From the NCBI GenBank assembly GCA_002633005.1, contig NMRA01000026.1, positions 255,407 through 319,406 of the forward strand: a DNA stretch of 64,000 nucleotides. Reading direction: 5' to 3'. Within the stretch, counting starts at the first letter, position 1; each line of letters opens with the position of its first letter. The notes under the pieces are model-generated. The model worked only from the letters and a program-made list of their open reading frames with translations, had not been told where the DNA came from and ran no database searches. The position numbers and the translations under genes were made by a program. Source of the stretch: Phoronis australis. Its lineage: Eukaryota > Phoronida > Phoronidae. This document shows positions 10,501 through 21,349 of this stretch, piece by piece.

Positions 10501-13500
10501 ATTATTTCACGTTCAATGTCTTCAGTATGATCAGAATGCAGCAAGCAGTTTTTACCATTCCGCCATGGATATAAATGTTAATATATAGGCTGCCAGTCAC
10601 TCCCAGCCGGGGGGATTCCGTTTTCCATTTCCTTAAGAGAAAACGTGTGTATCGCACAATCAGCACTGCGCTGCCACAATAAGATGTAATTTCTTCTAGT
10701 CCTTCCTGGGCGTAACACCAGTTACTGTACATTATAATTTTTGTTCTCAAAATTAGAATTATAAACTAAACTTTACTTACATTAGTGGCTTCCATCTCAG
10801 ACTGCGTTGCCTCTTCAACATCATCGTCCCCTTCATGATGAATGAGCCAGTCCATGGCTTCAGTCACATTCATGCTGAAAAATGGGCAAGTCTCAAACTA
10901 GCTGGTCAAAAAGGTGCCAAGCGTCATCACATAGCAGCCAAACACGCCTGACAACCACGCCTGACAACCACGCCTGACANNNNNNNNNNNNNNNNNNNNN
11001 NNNNNNNNNNNNNNNNNNNNNNNNNNNNNNNNNNNNNNNNNNNNNNNNNNNNNNNNNNNNNNNNNNNNNNNNNNNNNNNNNNNNNNNNNNNNNNNNNNNN
11101 NNNNNNNNNNNNNNNNNNNNNNNNNNNNNNNNNNNNNNNNNNNNNNNNNNNNNNNNNNNNNNNNNNNNNNNNNNNNNNNNNNNNNNNNNNNNNNNNNNNN
11201 NNNNNNNNNNNNNNNNNNNNNNNNNNNNNNNNNNNNNNNNNNNNNNNNNNNNNNNNNNNNNNNNNNNNNNNNNNNNNNNNCTTCATTCTTGGTCATGAGG
11301 GAAAGTTGGTGTGACGATGATTTCAGTTTCTGTACCGCCATCATAACAGGGAATTCCAAGTTCTATCACCTGTCCTTTTGGGGTGAACTCTAAGGGCTGG
11401 TTTGGTCGACAGAGGGATGGACGCCAAAAAAAAAAAATTCGAAAACAACAAACATGGCCACTAGGTGGCGCAAACTATGTTGAATCCATCCGAAAACAGG
11501 AGGATAGCGTCATCTTACTAATAGATGTCTATGTGTCAAATTTTATAGAAATCTGTTGAGGACCTTTGAAGATACAGAGGTAAACGTGAAAAACTAAAAC
11601 TGCCACTAGGGGGCACACCGGTACACCTATCTGTCCGAAAATTGTCCTACTCTGATGTCAACTTCATATAAATACATTTGCTAAATTTAATAGAGGTCCT
11701 GTAGAATGTTTAGGAGATACAGCCATGGGCGCAAAAACAAACAAAACTGCCACAAGTTCTATCATCTGAGTACTTTTGGGGTGAACTCTAATTTCATATC
11801 ACCAAGAATGGATTTTAATAAAGTAATGAATCAAGTGGCAATTTCAAAGCACAATATGGCAGGTAAGTAATTTTGTTTTCTCATTTTCAACGGTTAGCAG
11901 CACAGGTGTTAAACTCTGCCAGTTTCAAGTTCTGTACTAAAGTTGTAAAAGACAGGCAATGAAGTGGTAACTCTGGTAATTTTTGGGGAATTTCTTTGAT
12001 TTTGCCATCATATATATAAAAAAAGGCAGTCAGAATTTTGCAATGATGTCCAGAAAAATATCTTTGATATACTGTTTTTTTTGGAGTCAGGGAATGCAGA
12101 GATTCTTTCGCTTATAATATAGCACTTGCAACTTGATTTCATAGCTCTTCTCATCTAAACAAATGGCAAAATGATTGACTGGAACCTATAAATTTAACAA
12201 GACTTAGTATGGAAATGCAGCATTCATCAAACCCTGGTGAGTGAAACAATAATTCCAGTGAAGTACAGAGTTTGTAACAAAGCAAGTTCCAGTCTTAAAA
12301 GCATTCAATGACCTGCAGGACTTAGAATGACCAATGACAAAAAAGAGAAAAAATTTCCAGGAGATGTATCGTTGCACAAAAAAATCAGTTTGTGTGATAT
12401 AAATATTTCTTGTGTAGTAAAATTTAAGTGAAATCAACACTTTTGCATGAATAATGTCAAAATAATGACAAAGAGACGATACAAGAGCAACTCGGAGCGT
12501 TGAAACGCGCCTACGAATGCATCGCAAATGGTGTGCTTTTAGGGTTGTTTATTTGTATCATTAAAATGGCCACTAGATGGTGCAAAACACATCGAATCCG
12601 TCTGAAAACCAGAAAATGTCATCGTTTCTATAAAAGAAAGCCACTTACCAAATTTAATTAAAATTCATCGAGGAACTTCACAGAAACGGAGGAAAATGAA
12701 AAAAAATGAAATTGCCACTAGGGGGCAGAGTGTTCTTCGGGTCCGTAAAGAACTCTTTGTCTTCTCTTGTTAACTTCATATAAATAAACGTGATAAATTT
12801 AATAAAGATCCTGCACAGGGCTTAGGAGATACAGATATGGGTGCAAAAAATGCCACTAGGCGGCGCCACAGTAGTCGAAGTCATCGTAAAATTATCGTCA
12901 ACCGCCCCCTTCATAGAAAAAACATACCAGCCAACTGTCACAATCATCCTTAAAATGGTTTGGTCGACAGAGGGATGGACGCCAAAAAACAGACTCGAAA
13001 ACAACAAACATGGCCACTAGGTGGCGCAAACTATGTTGAATCCATCCGAAAACAGGAGGATAGCGTCATCTTACTAATAGATGTCTATGTGTCAAATTTT
13101 ATAAAAATCTGTTGAGGACCTTTGAAGATACAGAGGTAAACGTGAAAAACTAAAACTGCCACTAGGGGGCACACCGGTACACCTATCTGTCCGAAAGTTG
13201 TCCTACTCTGATGTCAACTTCATATAAATACATTTGCTAAATTTAATAGAGATCCTGTACAACGTTTAGGAGATACAGCCATGGGCGCAAAAACAAACAA
13301 AACTGCCACTAGGAGGTGCCACAGTAGTTAGTCAAAGTCGTAGGAAAATCATCATCAACTTTCTCCATCATAGTATGAACATACATGCCAATTTTCACAA
13401 TCATTCGTAGAGTGGTTTGGTTGTTAGAGGGGCGGACGCCAAAAAACGACTCGAAAATAGTAAAAATGGCCACTAAATGGCGCAAAATGTCTCGAATCCA

Positions 13501-16500
13501 TCCGAAAACGGGAGGCTAATGTCAACCTATTAATAAATGCCTATGTGCCAAATTTCATGAACATCGGTTGAGGACCTTTGAAGATACAGAGGAGAACGTA
13601 AAAAACTAAAACTGCCACTAGGCGCACAGCGGTATTCAGGTCGGTCTGAAACTAGTCGCCCTCTGTCGTCAACCCCATAGGAACATACATGCCAAATTTC
13701 AATAGGATCCTGCAAGGGGTTTAGGAGATAAAGCCGCGGACGCTGGACACCCAGAAAGAGATGACGCCAATATACGACCACATATAAATATGAGGGTGCA
13801 TATAAAGGGGAAACTGGAAATCAAATAAGAGGATATCGAAACCAAAAAAAAAGAAAATCCTCTCACAAGAGGAAATTCCAAGCCCTGGGCCTATGCCTAG
13901 TGATTAAGTGTACCTGCAAGTCCCGAGAGCCTTCCTGGCCCTGCTCTCGTCAAATCCCATATCTGTCAGCTGCCTGAGGGCGCTCTCATCCACTACATTA
14001 CTGGCTTGATCACTCATCTGATCTTTCATGATTTCTGAAAGAAATGGTCAAAAGGTTATTAAGTGAAATAATTTCCACCAGTAAATACATAACCGGCACT
14101 AACCCCAATCCGTCCACTGTCTGGGTGTAATCCAGTTATCAGGTAATAACAAGACATAATGACTTAATCAGCTAATCTCAGTGATCAGAACAAAATAGTG
14201 CAGTTGACACAACAAGCTTTAACAAACAGAAGGATGGCTTTGAATGGGAGTCAGACCGGATACTTGTGACCTCTGGAGGACAAGACAAAGGTATTTTCGC
14301 GATGTCAAACATGTTCACTTATGCCATCTGCTGACAATAAAAAGTAGCTCCTGCTACAGCCAGGTGGCGCTAAGAGCCACCAGTCCGATGTGATTAGTCA
14401 CTATTGCTTCCTGGAAGTTTCAAATAAAAGACTACAGATATATCAAGGGGTCAATAAATGGGTCGTTACACCACAGTGCCACAGCTGTGGTTTGGTCACA
14501 TAAAATTTTATGTCACACCTAATAGCACACCAATCAGGAACAATACAGTCTGCACTAAGAACAGTCAAAAGTCAACTGGAAAATCTGAGCTTTGACAACA
14601 TTTCACCTTCAGCCTCCTGGAATATCTTAGCAGCCTCAGGGTTGAGACAAAGGATCTTCTGGGCAGCGTCCATCAGAGTCACTAAGATACATCTGAGGTC
14701 GGTCTGGAACTAAACACAACAGCCTGCTACACACACACACTGATAACAAGACAAAGAAGACATGCTAGAGTTCAATAATGCTAAGACCTCGTTAGATATT
14801 GCCGCGTATTGTAAATGAGAACACACGAGTTTCGCAAGATTTTTCTCGCCGCGAGACAGCTACTGAACTCTACTCAGGTAGGATGGGCTATATGGTTAGA
14901 GAGTCAAGGTGCATTTCACAATAATGCAAAGTGGTCAAAGAGTGGCGTAAGTTGGGCTGTTATTGCAATATTTTTAGATAATTGGTTCACATATGAAGAC
15001 GAAGGTTTAAATGACTGCTGTGTAGGGTGCTCTTGTGTGATCAACTAGGACCTCTGGGTGTTTGGAATGCCAAAAATATATCTACATTGCATGACGCAGG
15101 CTATGTGAGTCCCCGAGGTATATCATTAGAGCTAAGGTTACCTGTTTGCAGATTTTTTTGTTTTCACATTTACGAGTTGTCAATGAATACAACCGCACTT
15201 TGTTTAGCGAAGATTTCGTTAAAATAGCCTTGTTGTTCAGTTCCTGCTATACATTAGCATAGAGCACGCAAATACATCATAAGGTCTCAACAGCCCTAGT
15301 ACAAAGTCTATCCAACAGATATGTCCACTTGTATCCACTGGAAGCTCACTTACGTCGCTGAAGGAGGTGGACACCTGAGGGGGTAGGACCACCTGCTGAG
15401 ACGGCAAGCCCTGAGTGGCGGCCTTGATAGCTATGGCGGAAGGACCCTTCTTTCTCGAGTCGCGCTGCAAGTACAGAACGACGACTTCGGTATACTTAAA
15501 TGCTAATTCTTCCACAGTTTGCACAAAGTTAAGCACTTTGCTACGTATACTTATCATCCACTACCAGAACACTTGGCTTTCCTCAATATCCAACTGGTGG
15601 TTTATGGGCCACGGTAATTAGCCCATTATGGTGAGCACCCAGCAGTATGAGTTAAGCAGTAAACTTGCTGCGGAATACTTTATATTTTTACAGTGAGAGC
15701 TCTAGTTTGGGACAGTCTCTGAAATTTGGGACACGGAAATTAAAGCGGGAATTGAATTTTCTTGATTCTAAAGAATATAGGTCACAGCCACTTTAGGTGC
15801 TAATCCTGTTTCTCAAATTTCAGGCATACCAATTTGACAATTGATAAAATTCAACAAAACTAGCCGACAACATAACCTTTTTGTGCATGTTAGAAGCTTG
15901 TAACATTAACATGCATTGAACGAGTGTTTGTCATTGACGGTAACTCCTGATCTTGGGATGACAAAGGTAATGCGGATTTCTAAAAATTGACGTTGACTAT
16001 ACATGAGTTAAAAACTATATCATAATAGCCGAGATTACCCGACCTCAGGAATGCAACCAGTGACCCCGATTTAACCGGCGAGTGTGCTAACCATTCAGCT
16101 AATAAGCAATTGCCCGTTATCAAGCGACTAACAGAGGCTCATGTATGATTGACCGGACGCATTTCCCAACATTCCCCCCTTTCCTATGAAATATTTTTGC
16201 CATGAACAGGAATATGGAGGTGTAAGTGTTCAAAAGTGCCGTAACTGTACCTCACGAGCCGAGAGGAAGGGCTCAGACGGCTGAAGACGCTTCCTAACCA
16301 ACAGGAGCTCATCTGAAAAAGAAGGACACATCATTGTATGGTGAACTTTTTTTCCAATTTCGAAAATAATATGGAAATATCTGGCAAAGTTTTGATATTC
16401 TAGCGAGGTTCTTGGGTTACTGAACTCTCTACCCGTAGCTTTAACTCTAGCTTCAGCTCTGATGGCCCTGATTTAGAGAACCAGTCAATCACTGAATATC

Positions 16501-16888
16501 GGGCCCGTTATTTAGTGGATGAAACTGGTTCTCTAAATCAGGGATCGCTATATCCAACCAGTGCCGCTCTAACCAGTTACTTAAAATAATTACTACCGTC
16601 ACTCAGCGAAAATGACTAACCATTGTTAGCAATTCCTGACCGTGAAACAGTGTCTGTATCAATCAATTGGTTGCCAGAGGCGACATGGACCAGTTGGTGA
16701 TACACAGACGACTTGGTTGTATCTTGAAACACACCGACTTTGCTCATCACCAACACCTTTAGTTTATCAATTTGCATGTCCGCCTCCACCTCACCCGACC
16801 ACACTGTGCCGTCCAAACAAACCACTTTAATCGGTATTTTGGAAGATCTAAAAAGACTCCTCTCCGGTGCACCGATTGGAAACACCAT
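7521..16888 (-). CDS. UBAC1: Ubiquitin-associated domain-containing protein 1 (KPC2), nine exons found, one missing
   Basis: On the minus strand the exons are 16888-16621, 16312-16251, 15464-15354, 14709-14607, 14034-13914, 10874-10781, 10174-10073, 9385-9299 and 7702-7521. The first eight join in perfect phase. The protein starts [12 protein letters not shown] with a ubiquitin-like region over about residues 1-110 ([10 protein letters not shown] at its end). A conserved helical stretch follows ([19 protein letters not shown]). UBA1 ([19 protein letters not shown]...AMDWLIHH) is split over two exons, then a basic stretch ([11 protein letters not shown]) and UBA2 ([19 protein letters not shown]). 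The last exon has [13 protein letters not shown] and [12 protein letters not shown], as in UBAC1 C-termini. Family knowledge: UBAC1 pairs with RNF123 in the KPC ubiquitin ligase that degrades p27Kip1 in G1. The start ATG has a full Kozak context (CACCATGG). Oddity: exon 8 ends in phase 0 but the last exon needs one preceding base, so an exon of 3n+1 bases is absent. Confidence 0.92.
10397..10410 (+). promoter_or_regulatory. Stand-alone CTCF-consensus-like site
   Basis: CCACTAGAGGGAGC, preceded by GCAG, fits the core of the bilaterian CTCF motif (CC-A-S-Y-A-G-R-K-G-G-C-type). It lies in a UBAC1 intron and is not part of the repeat cluster. Motif match only; binding is not shown. Confidence 0.35.
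10940..11280. other. Assembly gap (10980-11280) entered through a 13-bp tandem repeat
   Basis: About three copies of a 13-bp unit (CACGCCTGACAAC) run straight into the N run at 10980. The gap most likely hides the rest of a minisatellite. It lies in the UBAC1 intron between the two UBA1 exons, which join in phase without it, so no exon needs to be in the gap. The reading frames spanning the Ns have no meaning. Confidence 0.85.
11394..11752 (+). repeat. R1 tandem-repeat element, partial copy
   Basis: The segment begins GGGCTGGTTTGGTCGACAG, matching the copy at 12955, and carries two CCACTAGG-type motifs (11458-11471 and 11603-11616, 145 bp apart) before breaking off near 11752. It is flanked by a near-identical direct repeat (11357-11393 and 11753-11791, about 37-39 bp). 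The sequence between the motifs is about 95% identical by eye to 13014-13300, pointing to recent spread or local copying. Confidence 0.85.
12494..13800 (+). repeat. R1 tandem-repeat element, expanded copy with eight CTCF-like motifs
   Basis: The block starts with a GAGCGTTGAAACGCGCC segment that also opens the copy at 32900. It then holds eight CCACTAGG-type motifs at 12570, 12715, 12853, 13014, 13159, 13306, 13470 and 13615, all in plus orientation. Each is followed by a diverged monomer with common landmarks: TCCGAAA, a CATATAAATACAT-like stretch, CAAATTT, a TC.TG..GAGG..CTT segment and GGAGATACAG. It ends near an AGATGACGCCAATATACGACC segment. The make-up, short tandem monomers of about 150 bp inside a non-coding mobile element, resembles the pearl/BIV160-type repeats known from molluscs and other invertebrates (recalled resemblance, not searched). 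It lies wholly in the UBAC1 intron between 10874 and 13914. Confidence 0.88.
15075..15290 (+). repeat. Dispersed repeat family R2, copy 2
   Basis: Homologous to 5600-5850 and 61995-62215. It has TGCATGACGCAGGCTATGTG, as in the third copy (GATGCAGGCTATGTGAGCC), then the TTGTCAATGAATACAACCGC core. It lies in UBAC1 intron 3, just downstream of the exon at 15354-15464. Confidence 0.7.
16466..16543. repeat. Perfect 20-bp inverted repeat in UBAC1 intron 1
   Basis: The arms CCCTGATTTAGAGAACCAGT (16466-16485) and its reverse complement (16524-16543) are perfect, with a 38-bp spacer. The 308-bp intron between UBAC1 exons 1 and 2 is therefore able to fold into a strong hairpin in RNA. It could be a small foldback element. 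Confidence 0.8.
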
Positions 16889-16994
16889 GGTGGAGTTTTA
16901 AGCGCAGCGACGAAGAACAAAACCCGCAAAGAAGCCGTCACATTTTACTCTTAGGCCCTACTGCGGGCGAAAAGGCCTAAAGTGTCTGTTAGGT

Positions 16995-17024
16995 ACTTCC
17001 GGTTACATATTCGCCCTCTGGTGG
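16995..17024 (-). promoter_or_regulatory. UBAC1 promoter motifs: ETS site and CTCF-consensus site
   Basis: About 107 bp upstream of the UBAC1 ATG, the minus strand reads ACCGGAAGT (16995-17003), a full ETS/GABP consensus as is common in TATA-less housekeeping promoters. At 17011-17024 the minus strand reads CCACCAGAGGGCGA, matching the CTCF core. No TATA box is evident. Motif matches only. Confidence 0.5.
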
Positions 17025-20000
17025 ATAATGTTCCATCAGTTTGCAACATTTTGTGTGTATTTGAAAGTAATTTGGAAAATACACAACGTAGCAAAAATCG
17101 AAAATAAAGAAAAATACAGGCACCATCTGATACTTATGATAATTCACATATAACTCTGTTTGAAGTTTTTCTTTGAAGAGGCTGCTCGCCGACTGTACGT
17201 TTAAGTTTTCTGACTCACAACATGAGTATACAGTATAACCTGCACGCCTACCTGTATTTTTCAGTTTGTCAAATGTAAGATTTCATTTTTGAAAGCCGTT
17301 TTGTTGGAACCATAGTACCGGCGAAATTCAAAACTAAACTGAAACTGAAGTGCCGATAAAACACGATGTCAGTATTAAAATACAGAACGTCCCGACTGTC
17401 AGTACTAATTAAGAGGTTAAAAAGTCTTAGAAAAAAAAAATTCGTGTAATTTTAAAAACTCACTAAAAGTGATGTGACCGGGCGCATTTGTCTTAATAGC
17501 GAATCCTGTGCTTCAAAGTTAGGAGCACACCAAAACCATTTAGACTGTTTCATTTGGCCGGCCTAACAATTTAGTTAGGGAAAACCCCTTTTTCGTAATG
17601 AAGGTCATCGAGATGAAATATGCTTTAAAATATATATACAAACCTCAAAAAGTCAGATTAAACGTATTGCACATAGATTTTTACGAGCAAATTAATTCAG
17701 ATTTTAAAACTCAAGAGGATCAGTGTATGTCGCCCAAGGACCCCTCTGTGGCAAAGGATGACAGGGACACCAGTCGCTATTGTCAGTTTCTTTTTCATCT
17801 TGTACGATGTAAATTATGTATAAATTGGAGAACTATAGAGCCTGGTTATGTGGCCGCGATTGCTGTTCATTTCGATGTTTAGAATCACCGTATATGTCTC
17901 TGATGTACTGGCAACAACCATTTGGATAGGGGAGGAGTGATCAATCTGTCTTAGCGTTTCTATGATTGATATGTTTCTTTTAGGACTTGGCTGCTCACAT
18001 GGCGGGTCCGGCTTATCTAGTAAATTACCACACTTTCCCCGTTTTTGCGAACTATAACGCACCGAGTAAGGAAATCTTTTCTTGGTGACACTTTCCCTAT
18101 TTTTAAAATCATTTAGCCTCCCATAATAAATAACAGCTTTTCAATGCACTAGTCCTCTCATGCAGGGGCAACTCGGGGAAATTGCTTTGAACTGTCAACT
18201 ACTCATTAAGAGGGATGTGTATGTAGATATAGCAAAATATGGCGGATGAACGATTGAAGGAATAAGTGTTGAACATTATATGTTTAGGTCTAAAGGTGAT
18301 CCGTTATCGTGAATTGTTGAAATGTTTAGCGTTTGTAAATCCTATGATGGGGGTTGGGAGTGCTGGTGTGATAACTGCTCGTTGGCGTGTGGGGGGAGCA
18401 ACATGATGGCGATAGAAAGGATTGTGAAATTTACGAAAGGGGGCATAGCTTTAACGAAGGCAAATTAGTGTGGGTCCCTGGTGAGGTTGTTTTCCTTCAA
18501 CTGAGTCATGGCATTGTGAAAAGTTCGCCTGCACCGTTTTGGATAATAAGCTGATAGAGTTTCAACGGTTGATTCTGCTATCATGGCATCCGTTAAATAT
18601 TTTGGAGAATTTGTTGGAATTTCAATTACTTGTTTCAAGCGATTTTACATGTTAAAGGCAGCTCTTGCTTATTTCTTGCGGAGTGCAAACGTTCACACTT
18701 GACCAGACACAGCTGCGCGAAGCCAGTGTTGGTGTTCACCATACATGCTGGCAGTATGCCACATTTTCCTCAGACGTACGACACGTAGTTGCATGCTCTC
18801 GTAAATCCAGAAGTACCTAATGTAGATTTCAAGATTTGGCAAAAACACAAAAACGTGCTGATTTTGGCGCCATCTAATGGTGAGAGAGCTCACATCATAG
18901 GTTTAGATAACTTGACTACAAGATCAGAACGTGATTTGCCCTGCCTGGTGATGTCATCTTCGTGAGCGAAAGTGCAAGACCTTATTCAGGACAATTTGCC
19001 AGCGAGTTGAAAACCCCAAAATCTGAAAATTCCAGTAACACGTGCGCCCTAGTCTGAACGGCGTACTATTTTCAACAGTATAAAGGGACAAAAAACACCA
19101 CCCCTTGACAAAACCAACCTTTGATTCAGGCCACTTACTAAAATCGATAAAACTGGACCCAGCTTGTTCTTGTCATCGCCAATGAACCCTTATGAGAGGT
19201 TCACCTCTCAATCGGTGTCGACAGGCAGGTTGGTTAGAGGCCTATGAAGGAGTTTTAGTGCGGACGTACTCACACGTTACCTTGTAAAACCGCAATATTG
19301 ATAAGATCGCGTCTGTCTGTGAGTGTTGTCAGTAAACTGCGCAACAACCACTTTACATTGGAAAATAGCACCAGAATAGTTGGTAGCAAACACTAAAAAA
19401 ATCCTCAGTTAATTAGTTTCTTTTAATCTCGACCTCATCGATGAAGTAAGCCAATCTTTTTTTCTGTATTGTTCCGCAGATGCGGAAAACACCCTATGTT
19501 TAGTTCATCTAACGAAAACAAGGAAAAATCTTACATGTGGGTAAAGTGTAATCAACATAAACTGAAACGGATTATATGTTCGCAAATCTAGACATGTGCA
19601 TCGCATGTATGTTTTTCTAGAGTTTTGAAAGCTGTCCTAACGTGTGCAAAATATAATAGTCGTGAAGAAATCGGTGAAAATGTTGTCTTAAAGGTAATCT
19701 TAATGGTTTTTTTTTCAATTTTAAATCCCCAAATCTCACCACTTGTCACGTAAAACAGTTTAAGAATTATATAAAGTTTGTCTAAAATTCAATTCAATTT
19801 CATTCGTAACCAAACATAAGGGTGCGACAAAATGTTAAATGCAAAACACCTACGTCATTCCAGTGCAACAGGATGGAGTTCTTCATTAAAACTTGCAATT
19901 CTTGCGTTTTGCTGTTGGTATGGAAATGCGCGTCTAGCAGAAAGTTGTGACCAAAATAGTTTGTGGCATCGACGTTCTCTAATGCCCTGGGGCTATAATT

Positions 20001-21349
20001 TGTTACGGCAAATATTTGCCAGCCTGTACGAGTGAACCAACTCAAAAATTCCCCGTAAAGGAATTTTTCGCATCTATTTCCGCTTGCATGAAACAAGCAC
20101 CTGCAAAAAGGGAGTCAATAAAGTTCTCTGGATCTTTTATGTCGTTCACATGCTATTATCTACTATTATCAGCTGACCTTGACTAATGACACTTTTAATG
20201 ATATAAATAACCGAGACATTAAATTAGGGGTATTGGATTAGAAATCAATGCAGAGTTTATTCTTTTATTCCCGATTTGTGGTAAAATGTTGACTTAGAAA
20301 TGAAGCTAGATACAGCACAAGATATGTCGATGCGTGTTTGCACACTTCTACAAATTAGCAGTAGATTTAGTGATGGGTGATTTCTTTCATGCAAGCGGGC
20401 ATTGGCTGGCAGACCGTAACGCTACGCCACCTTTAGAACACAGTGTGTCTTGTGGGCTTGCATTACACACAAAACTATGACGCTATACGATAGTGCGTAC
20501 ACGTGAAGAAACACGGTATGTGTGAAACAACATGCTTTATTTACAAAAATAGATTAACTTTTTCAAAATTTATACATATAACGAGTAAAATCCCGAACTA
20601 GTCCACGACAATAGACACGCCTTCATTTACTAACTGGACCATTGCTTGAAGTACTTTGTCGTTAGTTTGTCGTCGTGGTGTCGTAAAACCAAAGCCTTGC
20701 ACCTTCCTTATCTACATGTATTTATGTCTGTTCATAAAATAGTAAACTTTTGATTTATTGCAATGATCAGTCAACTTAACAACACTCCTCCTCGGTGACT
20801 CCTACTCATGGTCAAAACACACATTCACTTTTGGCTAACTGACAGGTCTCAAACTTTGCTTTGTCATGATGGAATCTGTTTCTAGCTCTATCAGCAAAAA
20901 TCAAAAGAACGGACTCAGCTGCAACTGGTATGAGTGGCCGAGTTGAAAGCACTGGTAACATCTGAATACCCGAGGATCGGAAATTTTGATGGAATGAAAA
21001 TAATTTCTATCATGGCATAGACAAACTTGACCTACTGTACAATTTTCACGGTTAATAGGATGAAGTTTACGTAGCGCGCCAAAAAGAAATAGCGGGTCAC
21101 AATCTGAGGTGTGAACGAGCAGTGTGCGTGGCCTGGTACTACTGAAGTTTCTTGCATACATGAGACTCTGTACTTAGTTTCTTCCGGTTCTATTGTCATA
21201 TCACGGATGATACAAAGCCGCGAACTTCTTAGGAACGAACTACATGTATACTATTGTTGGCAGTTCTTGTCTTCAACGCCTACATAGCAAACAACATTTC
21301 GGCTCCCCGGATATTTTCCGTAAAATACTTCAACACGCATGATCGTCGC
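17025..21349. other. Intergenic DNA between UBAC1 and the peptide gene
   Basis: I see no supported gene in this 4.3 kb. An ORF at 17598-17882 (94 codons, plus strand) has no recognisable motif and no splice or codon support. A diverged CTCF-like motif (CCATTAGATGGCGCC, minus strand) lies at 18866-18880. The 20901-21161 minus-strand frame is discussed with the peptide gene, as its 5' part could be a downstream exon. Confidence 0.5.

Noticed and set aside
10898-11359. Long minus-strand reading frames of 119 and 153 codons
   Set aside because: They run through the N gap; only a few codons on each side are real sequence.
12204-12527. 107-codon minus-strand ORF
   Set aside because: Overlaps the start of the R1 repeat and shows no protein-like conservation.
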